From contig NW_026971067.1 in NCBI RefSeq assembly GCF_963678635.1, forward strand, positions 1-64,000: 64,000 bases of DNA. Reading direction: 5' to 3'. The stretch comes from Symsagittifera roscoffensis. Lineage: Eukaryota; Xenacoelomorpha; Acoela; Convolutidae. The notes under the pieces were generated by a model. It was not told the origin of the DNA, ran no database searches, and saw nothing but the letters and a program-made list of their open reading frames with translations. The position numbers were made by a program, and so were the translations under genes. This document shows positions 10,253-20,831 of this stretch, piece after piece (position 1 is the first letter of the stretch; every line of letters begins with the position of its first letter).

Positions 10253-13200
10253 TCATTTTCTCATGCATGGTGTCGTTCTCCTCCATGTTTGGAGGACCCC
10301 CACAGGTTTTCCGATCACGTTTTGTCTCTCGTGATCGCTTGTATTCTCACTCTCCAACTTCAAAAGCTCTTCTCCCCAGATTTCACTCAAGTCGTCTCTC
10401 AACTCTTTCGGTACTGTCCCTCTGATCTTCCTCAACAACTTGTGCGAGTGATGCGATATCCGAGCCAACCTCACGCACTTGGGCACTGAGAAGGCCTTGT
10501 CCACCAGTACTCTCTGGCTGGATGCTTCCACCATCGCCATGTGCAGTGGGTAGTGGCTTCCGCACAAGTTGGCCATCATTGACCCTATCAGGGATTTTGC
10601 GTTCAATGGCAGGCCATAAGCTTCGCTCATGGGAAACCCCATTTCCGCCTCGAGACCAACCTTCCAGCTCCGGATGTGTTTTTGAGTCACCTGCAACACC
10701 CCAGGCCATGATTCTACGCTCAACGCCGTCACTAAATGTCGTTCAGAATCTAGCCTCTCCAGTGAATGCAGACTACACATTCTCGAGAAGAATCCGAGAG
10801 CTGTCGCTATATTCACCGTAGTTCTCGCGTAACACTCCGCAACTATTTGCACTTCACTTTTCTCCCTTTCCGTGATGTCTTCAAACCAAGTGACCAGGTC
10901 TTCTTTTTGAAAGGACAGTATCCTGACACATGACCGTCCATCGCAGGTGTGCTCTCCGTTCCCACACGTCGAATCCAGACAGCTACCCGGCTCCATCTTA
11001 TTTGCTGACCCGAGCTTGTTCGTCTTTTCGCCTGACTCCTGCATCGGAGGTGAGATTAGTTTGTGCAACACACTCAACTTTGCCAAATCTTCATCCTCCG
11101 TTGGTGCTAGCCTCACTCGCTCTGTGGTTTCCTCGATCAGACTCGCGTGGAGATGTGGGCACCAGGAGGGTCTTAGTAACTTCCATACCACTCCCAAGTT
11201 TGTGATTAACAAGCCATTTCCATCGCCCATGTTCACTTCAACTCTCTTGTTCGAGCGCGGTATGCTTACCACCTCTGGTGTTTTCTCAAGAATCAGGCCC
11301 AGGCTCGGGCCCTCTTTCTCCACCGAGTCTATTTCCACTATTCTTTCTGTCCAAAACTTCAGTAGCTCCGCTACCTCGTGGTTCCTGTGAGCGCCTCCAG
11401 TTTCTGAGTCTAAGAAGGGGTTGTAGGCTATTCCCATCACTCCCGACACGTATTGGTATTCCCCCTTCTCGCTGAGTCTCGAGTACTGCTCTGACGAGGC
11501 CAGGTTACGGTGAACATCATGTTCTTCTTCGAACTTCCTATTATAAAACCTCCGTACCTCGTCTAGCTTTCTGTGGTTCTCTAGGGTTAGTTTGGAACCA
11601 TCTTCCTTTTCTATTCCTGTACTCTGATACACGTTCAAGATGATCGTTGAGACTCTTTTTTCCATGGTTTTTTTTCCGCTTGCTCTCTGGTGGCATGCCA
11701 AGATGGTGCTATCAGACATCATTGACATTATCCATCTCAAGAAACATGTGGCATCCTTCCTCCTAGCCAGGCTCAAGCCTGAATTGTCCCTGGCCACGTG
11801 TTGCATCAGTGTTTGATACACATCTAGCTTCTTGCTTCCCAACTTCAGCCTGTCATACGAGGTCAATGTCTCCAACTCTATTCCCACCAGACTCCAGGTG
11901 AACTTTAATTGTCCTGCAGTTCTAACGAAGGGATTCGCCATCAATGGCGGTGCTGATGAGGGTGTCCTCATTGCCTCTTCAAAATGATCCTTCAACAAGT
12001 TCTGCCAGGACCTCTTCAGCTGATTCGCCATTTCTATCTTGTTAACCTCTGGCTTTTGCTGGGTGGCCCAATTGCGTCGCTTGCGAGCTACTCCACTGTC
12101 CAACTTCTCCAAGCAATCCTCCATTTCCTTCAACGTCTCGAGGGCCACCCACCACGTCCGGGAGGTGTTCCTCGTCTTGTTCCTCTCCAGTGGATCACTC
12201 GTCACTTGCTTGCCCGTGGCCTGGTGTGCCTTCGAGATCCATTCTTTGCCGACATCCACTTCCCATGTCTGTCCGTTCGTTGAACATCTCTTCACGTTTA
12301 TCTTCTGAGGCTTGAAGTCTTCCTCCGATGTCGAACTGGTGGAAGCCTCTATTTCCCTCTCTACTTCGAGTGGTCTTCTGAGCTCCGAGCTGCTCTTGTA
12401 TGCCGCCGTCTTGCATCGATCCAAAACCATGGGCGCCGTCTCTCTCAAGTTTCCTTCCGAAACAGCATCCACTGAAGGACTACCCAATCCCTCCACTTCT
12501 CTCTTCCTCTTGCGAGTCTTCACATCTCTGCTTGAGGGTGTTGTGGCTGTCATCACTGATTCGACCTCTCTGTCTACCTCCAATCCTTCCAACTCTTGCC
12601 TCCCCCCTGCTCGAGCCTTAAGGATATTAGTACTTTTAATCATATTACTAGTCCCAACCTTATCCCTTTTTATATCATCAACTATTTTATCTACAGTTTT
12701 TCGTTTCAGAGTAGAGATGTCCTCACATTTTTCTTCTCTAGTCTTCGATCGTGAATTCCTCAGCTCTATCAGCTTGTTCAGCAGCTCTTTTCTCGCCTTC
12801 TCATCCAGGCCCGTTCCTATCAGAAGCGGTTCTCCAAACTTTACGACTGTGTCCCACAGTTCCTTCTTGAATTTGTCCAGCGTCGTCTCGCTGCCCACTT
12901 CTTGATTGAATTCCTTTAAGAACTCCTGCCAAGCATCGTCCTTCAGAGACCCCAGGAACATGTCCCTGTTCCCTTCGAAAGTGTTCTTTTCCCTTTCCTC
13001 CGAGCTCAAGAGTATCATCCCCATATTGGATGTCTCGCTTGCCAATGGCAATTCCAGATTCTTCCGGGGGGACGGAGTCAGAGGTGGAGTGGCAGTATCT
13101 GCCCAATTCTCATCGCTCAAGTCTTTCAACAGCTCTTGAGTGGTGAGCTCCTCCCCTGATGGTCCTGGTTCAGGCGTATTCCCCACTTCCATGTCCTCAC

Positions 13201-14587
13201 CGGCTTCACTGAGAGTTTCATCCATACTCTCTTCTTCTGACTCATTTCTCCTTCTCTCGAGAATTCTTTTGAACCGGTCCTCGACGGGTCGACTCCTCTT
13301 GTCTCCAGGCGTGTCCACTGACAGTGGTGATGGTGTCGCAGGGTCCAATTTCTTGTATTCCGTCAGGGCTACGTGCAGTTGACCTGCTGCATCTAGTTCT
13401 TTTCCCTCCTGTCTCATTTCCACCTGTTCTAAGCCATAGGGTGCCCTGTACTTTCTTGTTGCAAATTTCATGTCGTCCACCAATGCGACGTGCCCCTCCA
13501 TCATGATCATCCTGCCATCATCCCATATTGGTAGCATGTTCTCTAGTCCCTCCTGCTCAAGAGCTCTCAAGACCTTTCGCACCTCATATCCGGGGGGCTG
13601 CGAACCTCTCATCTTTTTCGCTTGCGTCGTCCACGAATTTATCTTCGCCTCGCTAGTGTGGAAGTAGACCGCCGCCGTGTAGCCGATGAACAGGGGGTCC
13701 CAGCCATCAGTGAAATATTTCTGCATTTCCTCCGTCGTCATCCTCGCCATTATGGAGGGAACTACCAAGGGACTGTTCATTCCCAAGGTCATCCTCCTGA
13801 CTATCGGGAACTCAGGCATGGCGGCTGCCAGGATTTCTTTCTCCATTATGGCCTCCAGCTCCCTCTTGACCAGTGCAAAGCATTCCTTCCAAGCAGGAAT
13901 CCTCAAGATCTCTCGTCCGTCTGCCGTCAATGGGTTCAAGTTCCAAAACTTGGGATACGTTTCGATGGGGCCCTCTCGCTTGCCTCTCATTCTACATTGC
14001 ATCTGCCCCCTGAAGTTGTACACTATCAGCTCGGCATCTTTCACTTTTCCAAAGAGTACCGTATTGCTCATTCGTGCTCTAAGCATCTCCTGCTTGCACC
14101 AATTGAGCGCCGTCCCATCCAGTACGCTGATAAGACTCAAGTGCGTCACAGAGTAACGATACGTTGTTACCAGGGGATCTGGGAATGCGTACGTCACTGC
14201 TGGACCATAAATGCAGGTCACCACCTCCTCTAGACCCCTGATTATCCCCATCGGGTCCGACCTCATGGCCAGGCATAGGTCCGTCAACAGAGGCATCCCT
14301 CCATTCATCTTCTTCCATTCTTCTCTCGATGTTGGATTCTTATCTTCACCCGTCATGTGCCGATTCTGCATCATGAGGTATTGCACTAACAACGTCTTCA
14401 ACCCCGCAGCACACTTGTAGGAGTAGGTTTCGATGCTCGAGTGGACTTTCCCCATAGACAGGGGCTCCCCATATTCCATCAATTGATGAAACGACACCAA
14501 TTCCCCATGGGTCAAGAGTACTAGTGCCAGATACCCATCAACCCGAAGTGTCTCTACTCCTCGACTAAACATGTACGCTGGGCCCAT
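10253..14587 (-). CDS. E1 ORF3, second long frame (about 1,445 codons), unrecognised protein region
   Basis: This frame follows ORF3a in phase, separated only by TAA at 14606-14608 plus three codons. The E2 counterpart has Phe where the TAA stands, so this is probably the middle of one giant protein rather than a separate gene. The first ATG is at 14587. Residues ~1-400 are conserved with E2 (MPLLTDL, IYGPAVTYAFPD, MPEFPIVRRMTLG). Residues ~415-780 are an acidic/basic linker with an NLS-like TRKRKRE near 693. Residues ~880-1430 are again conserved (YVSGVMGIAYNPFL, LLRPSWCPHLHASL, VPKCVRLARISHHSHKLL). A Cys motif C1206-x4-C1211-x6-C1218-x4-C1223 with His1216 may bind metal. I recognise no family. 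The length without stops suggests recent selection. Confidence 0.75.
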   Translation of the reverse strand: MGPAYMFSRGVETLRVDGYLALVLLTHGELVSFHQLMEYGEPLSMGKVHSSIETYSYKCAAGLKTLLVQYLMMQNRHMTGEDKNPTSREEWKKMNGGMPLLTDLCLAMRSDPMGIIRGLEEVVTCIYGPAVTYAFPDPLVTTYRYSVTHLSLISVLDGTALNWCKQEMLRARMSNTVLFGKVKDAELIVYNFRGQMQCRMRGKREGPIETYPKFWNLNPLTADGREILRIPAWKECFALVKRELEAIMEKEILAAAMPEFPIVRRMTLGMNSPLVVPSIMARMTTEEMQKYFTDGWDPLFIGYTAAVYFHTSEAKINSWTTQAKKMRGSQPPGYEVRKVLRALEQEGLENMLPIWDDGRMIMMEGHVALVDDMKFATRKYRAPYGLEQVEMRQEGKELDAAGQLHVALTEYKKLDPATPSPLSVDTPGDKRSRPVEDRFKRILERRRNESEEESMDETLSEAGEDMEVGNTPEPGPSGEELTTQELLKDLSDENWADTATPPLTPSPRKNLELPLASETSNMGMILLSSEEREKNTFEGNRDMFLGSLKDDAWQEFLKEFNQEVGSETTLDKFKKELWDTVVKFGEPLLIGTGLDEKARKELLNKLIELRNSRSKTREEKCEDISTLKRKTVDKIVDDIKRDKVGTSNMIKSTNILKARAGGRQELEGLEVDREVESVMTATTPSSRDVKTRKRKREVEGLGSPSVDAVSEGNLRETAPMVLDRCKTAAYKSSSELRRPLEVEREIEASTSSTSEEDFKPQKINVKRCSTNGQTWEVDVGKEWISKAHQATGKQVTSDPLERNKTRNTSRTWWVALETLKEMEDCLEKLDSGVARKRRNWATQQKPEVNKIEMANQLKRSWQNLLKDHFEEAMRTPSSAPPLMANPFVRTAGQLKFTWSLVGIELETLTSYDRLKLGSKKLDVYQTLMQHVARDNSGLSLARRKDATCFLRWIMSMMSDSTILACHQRASGKKTMEKRVSTIILNVYQSTGIEKEDGSKLTLENHRKLDEVRRFYNRKFEEEHDVHRNLASSEQYSRLSEKGEYQYVSGVMGIAYNPFLDSETGGAHRNHEVAELLKFWTERIVEIDSVEKEGPSLGLILEKTPEVVSIPRSNKRVEVNMGDGNGLLITNLGVVWKLLRPSWCPHLHASLIEETTERVRLAPTEDEDLAKLSVLHKLISPPMQESGEKTNKLGSANKMEPGSCLDSTCGNGEHTCDGRSCVRILSFQKEDLVTWFEDITEREKSEVQIVAECYARTTVNIATALGFFSRMCSLHSLERLDSERHLVTALSVESWPGVLQVTQKHIRSWKVGLEAEMGFPMSEAYGLPLNAKSLIGSMMANLCGSHYPLHMAMVEASSQRVLVDKAFSVPKCVRLARISHHSHKLLRKIRGTVPKELRDDLSEIWGEELLKLESENTSDHERQNVIGKPVGVLQTWRRTTPCMRK

Positions 14588-14605
14588 GTTGAACAAGTAT
14601 CTGGG

Positions 14606-17600
14606 TTAGACCAGATATAAAGCCAAGAGCATGCCCAGTATCTCCTGCACGAAGGCTCCAAAGATAGTCGCTGTGGTGCCGAACATTCCCGTCATGAATT
14701 CTTTCCCCCAGCAAGGACTCAAGAACTTAAGAATCTCATGATCCCTTCTAGTCCTCAGCTCACCCTTGGCGTGCTCTCTCCAGAACCCTCCAATCGTCAC
14801 TTCATTGGCGGCCGAGACAAATCTAGCCACCGTCATGTCTCTTCCTTCGGCCAGCTCCAGTTGTTTCTCCAGAAAACTCCAGACTTGTTTCACGAGGGGT
14901 GGTGCTTCCTTCCTCGTCTTATTCGTGGCGTTCTCCAGCCTTGGTGTCAAAAATGGCCACCAGCCATTCTCTTGCGTCAGGCGATATTTCATCGACTCTA
15001 ATTGTTTCTCCGTGTCGGCCACATTTTTTCTCTCGTTGCTCGGACCTCTAGACTTGCCGGTAGAATTCGTGATCTTCACCTCCATGCTCCGAAACCACAA
15101 GCTGGCCGTCAATTGGCTTATCGCCGGGTGATCGTCCCCAATGACTGGGCTGAACTTGAGTTGCCTGGCAAAGTTCGATATCTCTAGCAAAAGCACCTCG
15201 TCCAGTACGATCAGGATGTCGGCTAATCCATAAAAGCCCCTCAGTGCATGAGATATGTCCACCCATGCTGCTGCCAATTCTGACTTGCGGAGCCTCAGGT
15301 TCGATGGCTCCAACTCCCGATTGGGGGCTGCCATTAGAATCCGCCATTCGTTTCCCTCTGCTATCAGGATCAAGACCGCATACACGAATTGTAGGGCGGG
15401 TGGCATATTCGCGTATCCAGGGGATGTAGTGAACACCACTTTCGTCTTGGATCCAAATCTCGAGACAACATTCTCTTGCACCTCATTCATCGCCGCAAAC
15501 AACGTCTGAATGGCCTCCCATATCTTCTTCGATGTCGGTTCACTGCCCTTCAGCTGCTCAAGAAGTCCCGCCGCGTGCAGGTGATCATTCATTCCTGCAA
15601 ACAATAGCAGCTCAGGCTCACAGGGCATCTCCGACTTTATTGCCACCACTAGAGTTAACATCTGGTTTAGTTCGGCTCCTGGCAAAGAGTATATCAGAGT
15701 CTCCGGCCAGAACAACTTAGGAGACGTTCCTTCGAAGTCTGATCCCGCCACAATGACTACCCTCGCAGCAACTGGATCTGCTCTATCGTAAACTGCCAGG
15801 GTTTTGGCCAGCTGGGTGCTCCCACAGGGCTTCCCGTACCTGGGATCTTCCGCCAATTTCGAACCTTCGTAAGCGGCATCTGGCAATTCCATTCCCCCCG
15901 GATTCAGCAGCTTGTCCACCACCCTCAACTGTGCCGGGGTCGCCAACCTGATCCTGGCGATGCTCGTTCGGTGTTTGGGGGGTTCTGCTATGAGTCCAGG
16001 ACTCCCCAGCAGCTTGAGAGGTCTGTAGTTGATGGGTCCCATGATCGCTTTCATGGGAATTCCGGTCAGGTCCGCGGTCTCCATCAGTTTTGTTCTCGAG
16101 AAGTGCGCCTCATGAGCTTTCAACCAGTCCACGCAATGATGTCTGTTTAAGTCTTCGTGCGACACTCGTTCAATACCCAGAGTCTCCGCCAATTCTCGTC
16201 TGCATTCCAAACCCTCTAGGTCCAGTCCTTTCACCTTCTCTGGATATCTCAAGTGAGCGGTCTCCATAGGCTTCTTTTCCCGCTTGCTTTCTGCCACTAC
16301 CACTGAGGATATCGCCGAGCCTGGAGGCGTTGATGACGTCACCTCCTCAGACTCCATTGGCGTGGCACTCGACAATCTGGCCTGGTCGCTCCTCGAGCTG
16401 TCTCTAGTGTCGACCCTCGGTCCTAAGCGACCAGACAAGGCCCTCGAGGCAAGGAATGGTGGGTTTGGAGGTGGCCCTAATGTGAATTGGGCCGTCTCTA
16501 GCAGATCCGCCTCTAGCGTATTTATATGTCCTTGAAAGACGTCATTCAGCCATTCTGCTCCCCTCGGTCTATCGAAGTGGATTCCATCATTGGAGGTTTC
16601 CTCAGGGAATCCCGCTTGCTCCATGCGCTCCGCCACGTCCAACAGTCCGACAGGGAGCACACTCTTCCGGTGGATTTCTCGGATCACCCTGTTTAGGCTC
16701 CGCACCTTCTCGTTCATCTCCAAGGCGTGCTGATCGAACTTCATATTATAAGGGACAGTACATACTGTCAACAGGATGGGGTCCATCTGGATCCTCAGCT
16801 CCTCAAGAAGGCAGCTCATCTTGTCGTGCAGCCTCGTTATTTTCCTCGCTTCTCCCCTTGACACATCATTCGTCCCGATCATCAGGGTCACCGTGTACAC
16901 TTTAGTCATCCCTAGCATCTCAAGCGTTGCCAACATCTGTGGTGTGGCAGCTCCAGCGAAACTCAAGATTCCTGTCTGCCAGTGCGACTGGATCCGGGTC
17001 AACACCCGCACCAGGCTGTCCCCTATGATTAGGTGGACCGCGCCTTCTGGCACACGGGGTGGCGCAAGATATTCCACCCAGGCTGCATCATGAAAGCAGT
17101 CCCTCCTGGCTTTCTGTTCCGCATTCCAATCCAGCCGATTGTGCCTGTGGTACCTCTTCTCTGTGTTTTTCTTATAACTCGAGATCACGACGCTCCTGAC
17201 CGGCTGTTCCCTCCAAGTTGGGGGAAGCTCCGGTCTTGCCGAACTTTCACGACTTTTCTGCCGCAGTTTCTCGCCCAGCTCTTTCAGACGCGATGAGCCG
17301 CCGCTCACCTGACTGTCACTCGAGGTCGAGGTTGGGGTATATCCCGGCAGCATCACATCCATCAGTGGGCGTATGGGTTGCGTCTCTAAGCTACGCAAGG
17401 AGGACGTTGCTTCATTCGGTATCCAGACTTCCAACCCTTCACTCATGTGTTCTCGGGCCTCGCGGTCAAGGTTGAACCGTCCTCTTGCGCTGGGGGCTTC
17501 ATCCACCTCCATGCGTGACTCTGGCCTCGAGCTGGTAACCACTCGCTCCTTTGGCCTGGCTCCCTTCTGTGTATCAAGCTCGCGTTGTCGTTGTTCTATT

Positions 17601-18118
17601 CTCTCCCGCACCCTTAGTTCCTGCTGATGTTCAGCCTTTAGCATCTCAAGCAACCTCAGAGTCTGATCTCGTTCGTTGACCGCCTGGTCCCTCTCCAGCT
17701 GAACCTTCTCCCGATCCAGCTTTGCCTGATCCCGATCGAGGTTCGCCTTGTTCCTTTCCTTCTGCGTCTTCTCGAGCTCTTTCTTTAGAACACCAAGATC
17801 CGGATATGCCTCCGTCGTCTGTTGTGCTCGCGTCATCGATAGCACTTTACTCGAGCTCTGGCCTGTGGATCTTGCTGATGGCCTAGTTGGTAGTGGGAAT
17901 TCTCCTGCGCCATATTCGGTGTTGTTACTCAGGCCAGGATTTCTTGCCAAATCAAAACCCCTTACTCCTCCATCCACATTCCAAGACAACCATCTGGTCT
18001 GTTCCTGATTTGATATTCCCTCGGTGGTGTAGCCGATCATCAAGACAGCCTCCCTCGCAGACTCCCTGCACTCACCCTGGTCTTCCAACTGGAGGATGGC
18101 ATTCAGCATTACCGCCAT
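14606..18118 (-). CDS. E1 ORF3, first long frame (1,170 codons): coiled coil and SGNH/GDSL hydrolase
   Basis: An N-terminal block (residues 1-85, with GFDLARNPGL and GEFPLP) matches the E2 and E3 ORF3 starts. A charged coiled coil spans ~105-185. The SGNH hydrolase spans ~355-540: block I GDS (Ser368), block II Gly389, block III GTND (Asn417), block V DGIHF (Asp511, His514). SGNH enzymes hydrolyse ester bonds, often O-acetyl groups on sugars or lipids; the substrate here is unknown. Residues ~785-1000 look like a second, degenerate SGNH unit (AGSDF, FAGMNDHLH, GDDHPAI). The end is hydrophobic and runs into TAA. ATG 18118 is the first Met, but the frame is open upstream to the gag fusion near 18148, and the true N-terminus is deleted. 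Confidence 0.85.
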   Translation of the reverse strand: MAVMLNAILQLEDQGECRESAREAVLMIGYTTEGISNQEQTRWLSWNVDGGVRGFDLARNPGLSNNTEYGAGEFPLPTRPSARSTGQSSSKVLSMTRAQQTTEAYPDLGVLKKELEKTQKERNKANLDRDQAKLDREKVQLERDQAVNERDQTLRLLEMLKAEHQQELRVRERIEQRQRELDTQKGARPKERVVTSSRPESRMEVDEAPSARGRFNLDREAREHMSEGLEVWIPNEATSSLRSLETQPIRPLMDVMLPGYTPTSTSSDSQVSGGSSRLKELGEKLRQKSRESSARPELPPTWREQPVRSVVISSYKKNTEKRYHRHNRLDWNAEQKARRDCFHDAAWVEYLAPPRVPEGAVHLIIGDSLVRVLTRIQSHWQTGILSFAGAATPQMLATLEMLGMTKVYTVTLMIGTNDVSRGEARKITRLHDKMSCLLEELRIQMDPILLTVCTVPYNMKFDQHALEMNEKVRSLNRVIREIHRKSVLPVGLLDVAERMEQAGFPEETSNDGIHFDRPRGAEWLNDVFQGHINTLEADLLETAQFTLGPPPNPPFLASRALSGRLGPRVDTRDSSRSDQARLSSATPMESEEVTSSTPPGSAISSVVVAESKREKKPMETAHLRYPEKVKGLDLEGLECRRELAETLGIERVSHEDLNRHHCVDWLKAHEAHFSRTKLMETADLTGIPMKAIMGPINYRPLKLLGSPGLIAEPPKHRTSIARIRLATPAQLRVVDKLLNPGGMELPDAAYEGSKLAEDPRYGKPCGSTQLAKTLAVYDRADPVAARVVIVAGSDFEGTSPKLFWPETLIYSLPGAELNQMLTLVVAIKSEMPCEPELLLFAGMNDHLHAAGLLEQLKGSEPTSKKIWEAIQTLFAAMNEVQENVVSRFGSKTKVVFTTSPGYANMPPALQFVYAVLILIAEGNEWRILMAAPNRELEPSNLRLRKSELAAAWVDISHALRGFYGLADILIVLDEVLLLEISNFARQLKFSPVIGDDHPAISQLTASLWFRSMEVKITNSTGKSRGPSNERKNVADTEKQLESMKYRLTQENGWWPFLTPRLENATNKTRKEAPPLVKQVWSFLEKQLELAEGRDMTVARFVSAANEVTIGGFWREHAKGELRTRRDHEILKFLSPCWGKEFMTGMFGTTATIFGAFVQEILGMLLALYLV

Positions 18119-18126
18119 TCTCTCGT

Positions 18127-20831
18127 CTATCTGGGTATAATCCAGGTCCCTCTCGTGAGTAGTGCTCTCAGCGCTCTAGAAGTCGTTTGTGGGCTTATAC
18201 AACTCAAGTATTCTGCGTACACGTCAATGTGCATTATTGTCTGGTCGCTCGGTTCGCTCAAGTTTCTGGTTACCTCGTGGCCGCCCACTGTGATTATCGA
18301 CATTATTCTAGCCCCGATTTTCGATATGCCGAATGGCTTTCCCGTCACCATTTTTACAGTGTTACAATTCCCGGTCTTTGTTGAGCCTGGTACTGCCTCT
18401 GGTGTTGGGTTTGATCCGGTTAATGCTTCGTTGAAATTCTGTCTTTCGATCTCCAGCTTTAGTCGTTGCTCTATTTCTTTCGCAGCCAGATCCTGTTTCA
18501 CTTTGGCAATTGCTTCCGTCGCCGCTTTCTCCTAGTTTATCTCTAGAGAGTTCCCGGCCGCGGATTCTATCGCACCATTAACATGTGTTACAGCTTTCAC
18601 TGTTTTCGTCGGCAATTCCGTGCTTGGTGCTCCTAAGTTCCTAGCTTCAAACTCGTTTTGTCTATTCCGCTGATTCTGCACTGCCGCTAATGCCAACTTA
18701 TGTTTGGGGTGACTCTGGTCCTTGACCGCTTCCCAGAACAAGGGACAATCCATTCTGAAGTGCCCCTCCTGGTTACAGAAGAAGCATCTTGCGCCTATCT
18801 TGATGATTAAGCCACTATAGTACTCGTGTTCCTCCATCTGGCTCATGTCCTCCTCATCCGGTGCGTATCCTAGACTCTTCATGCCTTGTTTGTATGTTGT
18901 GCAGTCAGCCACGTGGTGATCCGCCGACCCGCAGTTCGCGCATGATCTGCGCTTGTCCATGTCATCTCTAGGCTTGTACCAGGACGACCTCTGAGGTTGA
19001 CTTCCCCTTGCGTGTTCCTGTTTTCTGAATATGAGTATTTCTTGAATTTCATCAGCATGTATTCCCTTGATTTCTGTCTCATTTCTTCTGGGGTCGGTGC
19101 GCTGTCTTTCGACAATGTGTAGTATGTTGCTAACATTGTTCTTAAGTCATCACTTTTTACCCCATCAATGAACTTCGAGGCAATGCTAAAGTTTCTTCTG
19201 TTTGTCGACTCCTCTGGGTCACTCCTTCTTCTCAAGCTCTCGAGGTCATCTAGGAACCGATCAATTGACTCGTCGTCCCTCTGCCTTCTCTTTTCAAATC
19301 GCATCATCGCTTGGTGACCCTTCATGCCTGATCCGAATCGATTCAGCAATATTTCGAAGATTTTGTCCGCGGTATCGCGTTCTTCTTCTTTCTTTGCAAC
19401 CACGCATTTCAATGCCGTGCCTTCCAGGTTGCTGAGTATGGCTGTGCATGCTTGCCTTTCATCATTTAAGTTATCTTGCTCTAGATGTAATCTCATCACT
19501 TCCACCCACGTGTCAATGCATCCATCGGAGTCGTCTTTGAATTCTTTTGGCTTCTTGAAAGTTTTTCTTGATTTTCCGTCTCTCCTATCGCTCGAGTCAG
19601 TGTTCCTCGTAGCGAAGGCCTCTATAGTCCTGTTCATCATCTCCCAAGTGCTTGCCCATGTCATGGCATCCGGACCTGCGTTGCTGCTAGCTGTTGAGTC
19701 CCCCGGACCACTCGTTGTGTTTGATGTCCCATTTTTCATGATTGTTTTAGCAACCGTTGGTGTTATGCTTACCGCATCCCGGCTTAAAGGCAACGGTGTC
19801 GATTGCCGTTTGTTCCTTTGTGGTTCCACAAAGTCCACTCTGGTGCCTTGCGTGCGATCCGCTGCCGGTCTTTCTTGTGAGGTAGAATTTTTCAAGATTG
19901 CATCCAACTTCGCCTGTATTGCACACGAACTTTCGGCCTGATTCCTGTTCATTGTGTCCATTCTCTTTTCCAGGCTACCTAATTGGCTGTTGACATCATC
20001 ATATCGGTTTTTCAACTGTTGCATATCTCTTTTGATGTTCTTATCTCGTTCTTCATTGGTGGCATCTACCTTGTCCGACATCTGCTGGAGTCTCTCGTCT
20101 GTCGCCTTAGCCAGGTTAAAAAAACTATCCAGATACTCGTGTTTGTTGTATTTCAACTCTTTCCTTATTGAGTCTCTGTCTTCCTCACTGTACTTCAGTT
20201 TCTTGTCGATCTGATTTAGTTTTGTCATCAGGTCTCCAAGCTCAAGAGTGGCTGTTTCATGATCAGCCGTTGTCTTGTTTTCGGCTGTCGCTTCCGTTCT
20301 GGCTTGTTCTTCCTTTAGGTCAGCTTCTGTCGTCTTCGCGCTCACTGTCCCAAATGTTCGTGCTCTTTCAGTTTTTGATTCTTCGGCCGTGTTGTCCTTC
20401 GATTTCATTCCGACCATCATCGCCAACTTTTCTGTAAAAGATGTTTTCTTTACTTGAGAGTCGTCTTTCACCGTTTCTCGGGTATTGCCTGTTGTGTCTT
20501 CCAACGCGTCTATCGGCAAAAACTCCACGGTTTTTGAATTTTGATCTTCCATATGGGGCATCGGTGTGGATTCCGTGGTCTTCTTCTCCACTTCATCTAC
20601 GCTCTGGTCTGGTGTCTCTAGATCGATTTCAATTGTGGGCTCCACCTGTTTGTCTTTAGCACCTTCTCGCGTCTTGTTCTCGGTACTACTCCTCGTGCTG
20701 ACCATGCTAACTGAAAAGTTATCTTTTGTTTTGCTTGGGCCCATTGATGTCGTTCCGCGCAGCGACGAGTTATATTTCGTGTTTGATCCACTTGACCTTT
20801 TTTCGAGCACCGGTACCCTACTCCGTCTCAT
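18127..20831 (-). pseudogene. E1 gag: capsid and zinc knuckles, truncated before protease
   Basis: Start ATG 20831 (MRRSRVPVLEKRSS). A Ser/Thr-rich N-terminus and coiled coil (~20300-19950) precede a retrotransposon Gag/capsid region (FKKPKEFKDDSDGCIDTWVE, LLNRFGSGMKGHQAMMRFEK). Two CCHC knuckles follow, CANCGSADHHVADC and CFFCNQEGHFRMDC. Damage: a frameshift near 18965-19000 just before the knuckles, and a nonsense TAG at 18532-18534 where E2 has Tyr. The sequence then stays in frame to ...RALLTRG and ends abruptly at 18127. E2 and E3 continue here with TTGGPR and the protease. The truncation point shares CACGAGA with the ORF3 start region, so gag was fused directly to ORF3. Confidence 0.85.

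Noticed and set aside
10289-18008. Many plus-strand open frames of 60-200 codons opposite ORF3
   Set aside because: They are antisense shadows of the long minus-strand frames and follow their codon pattern.
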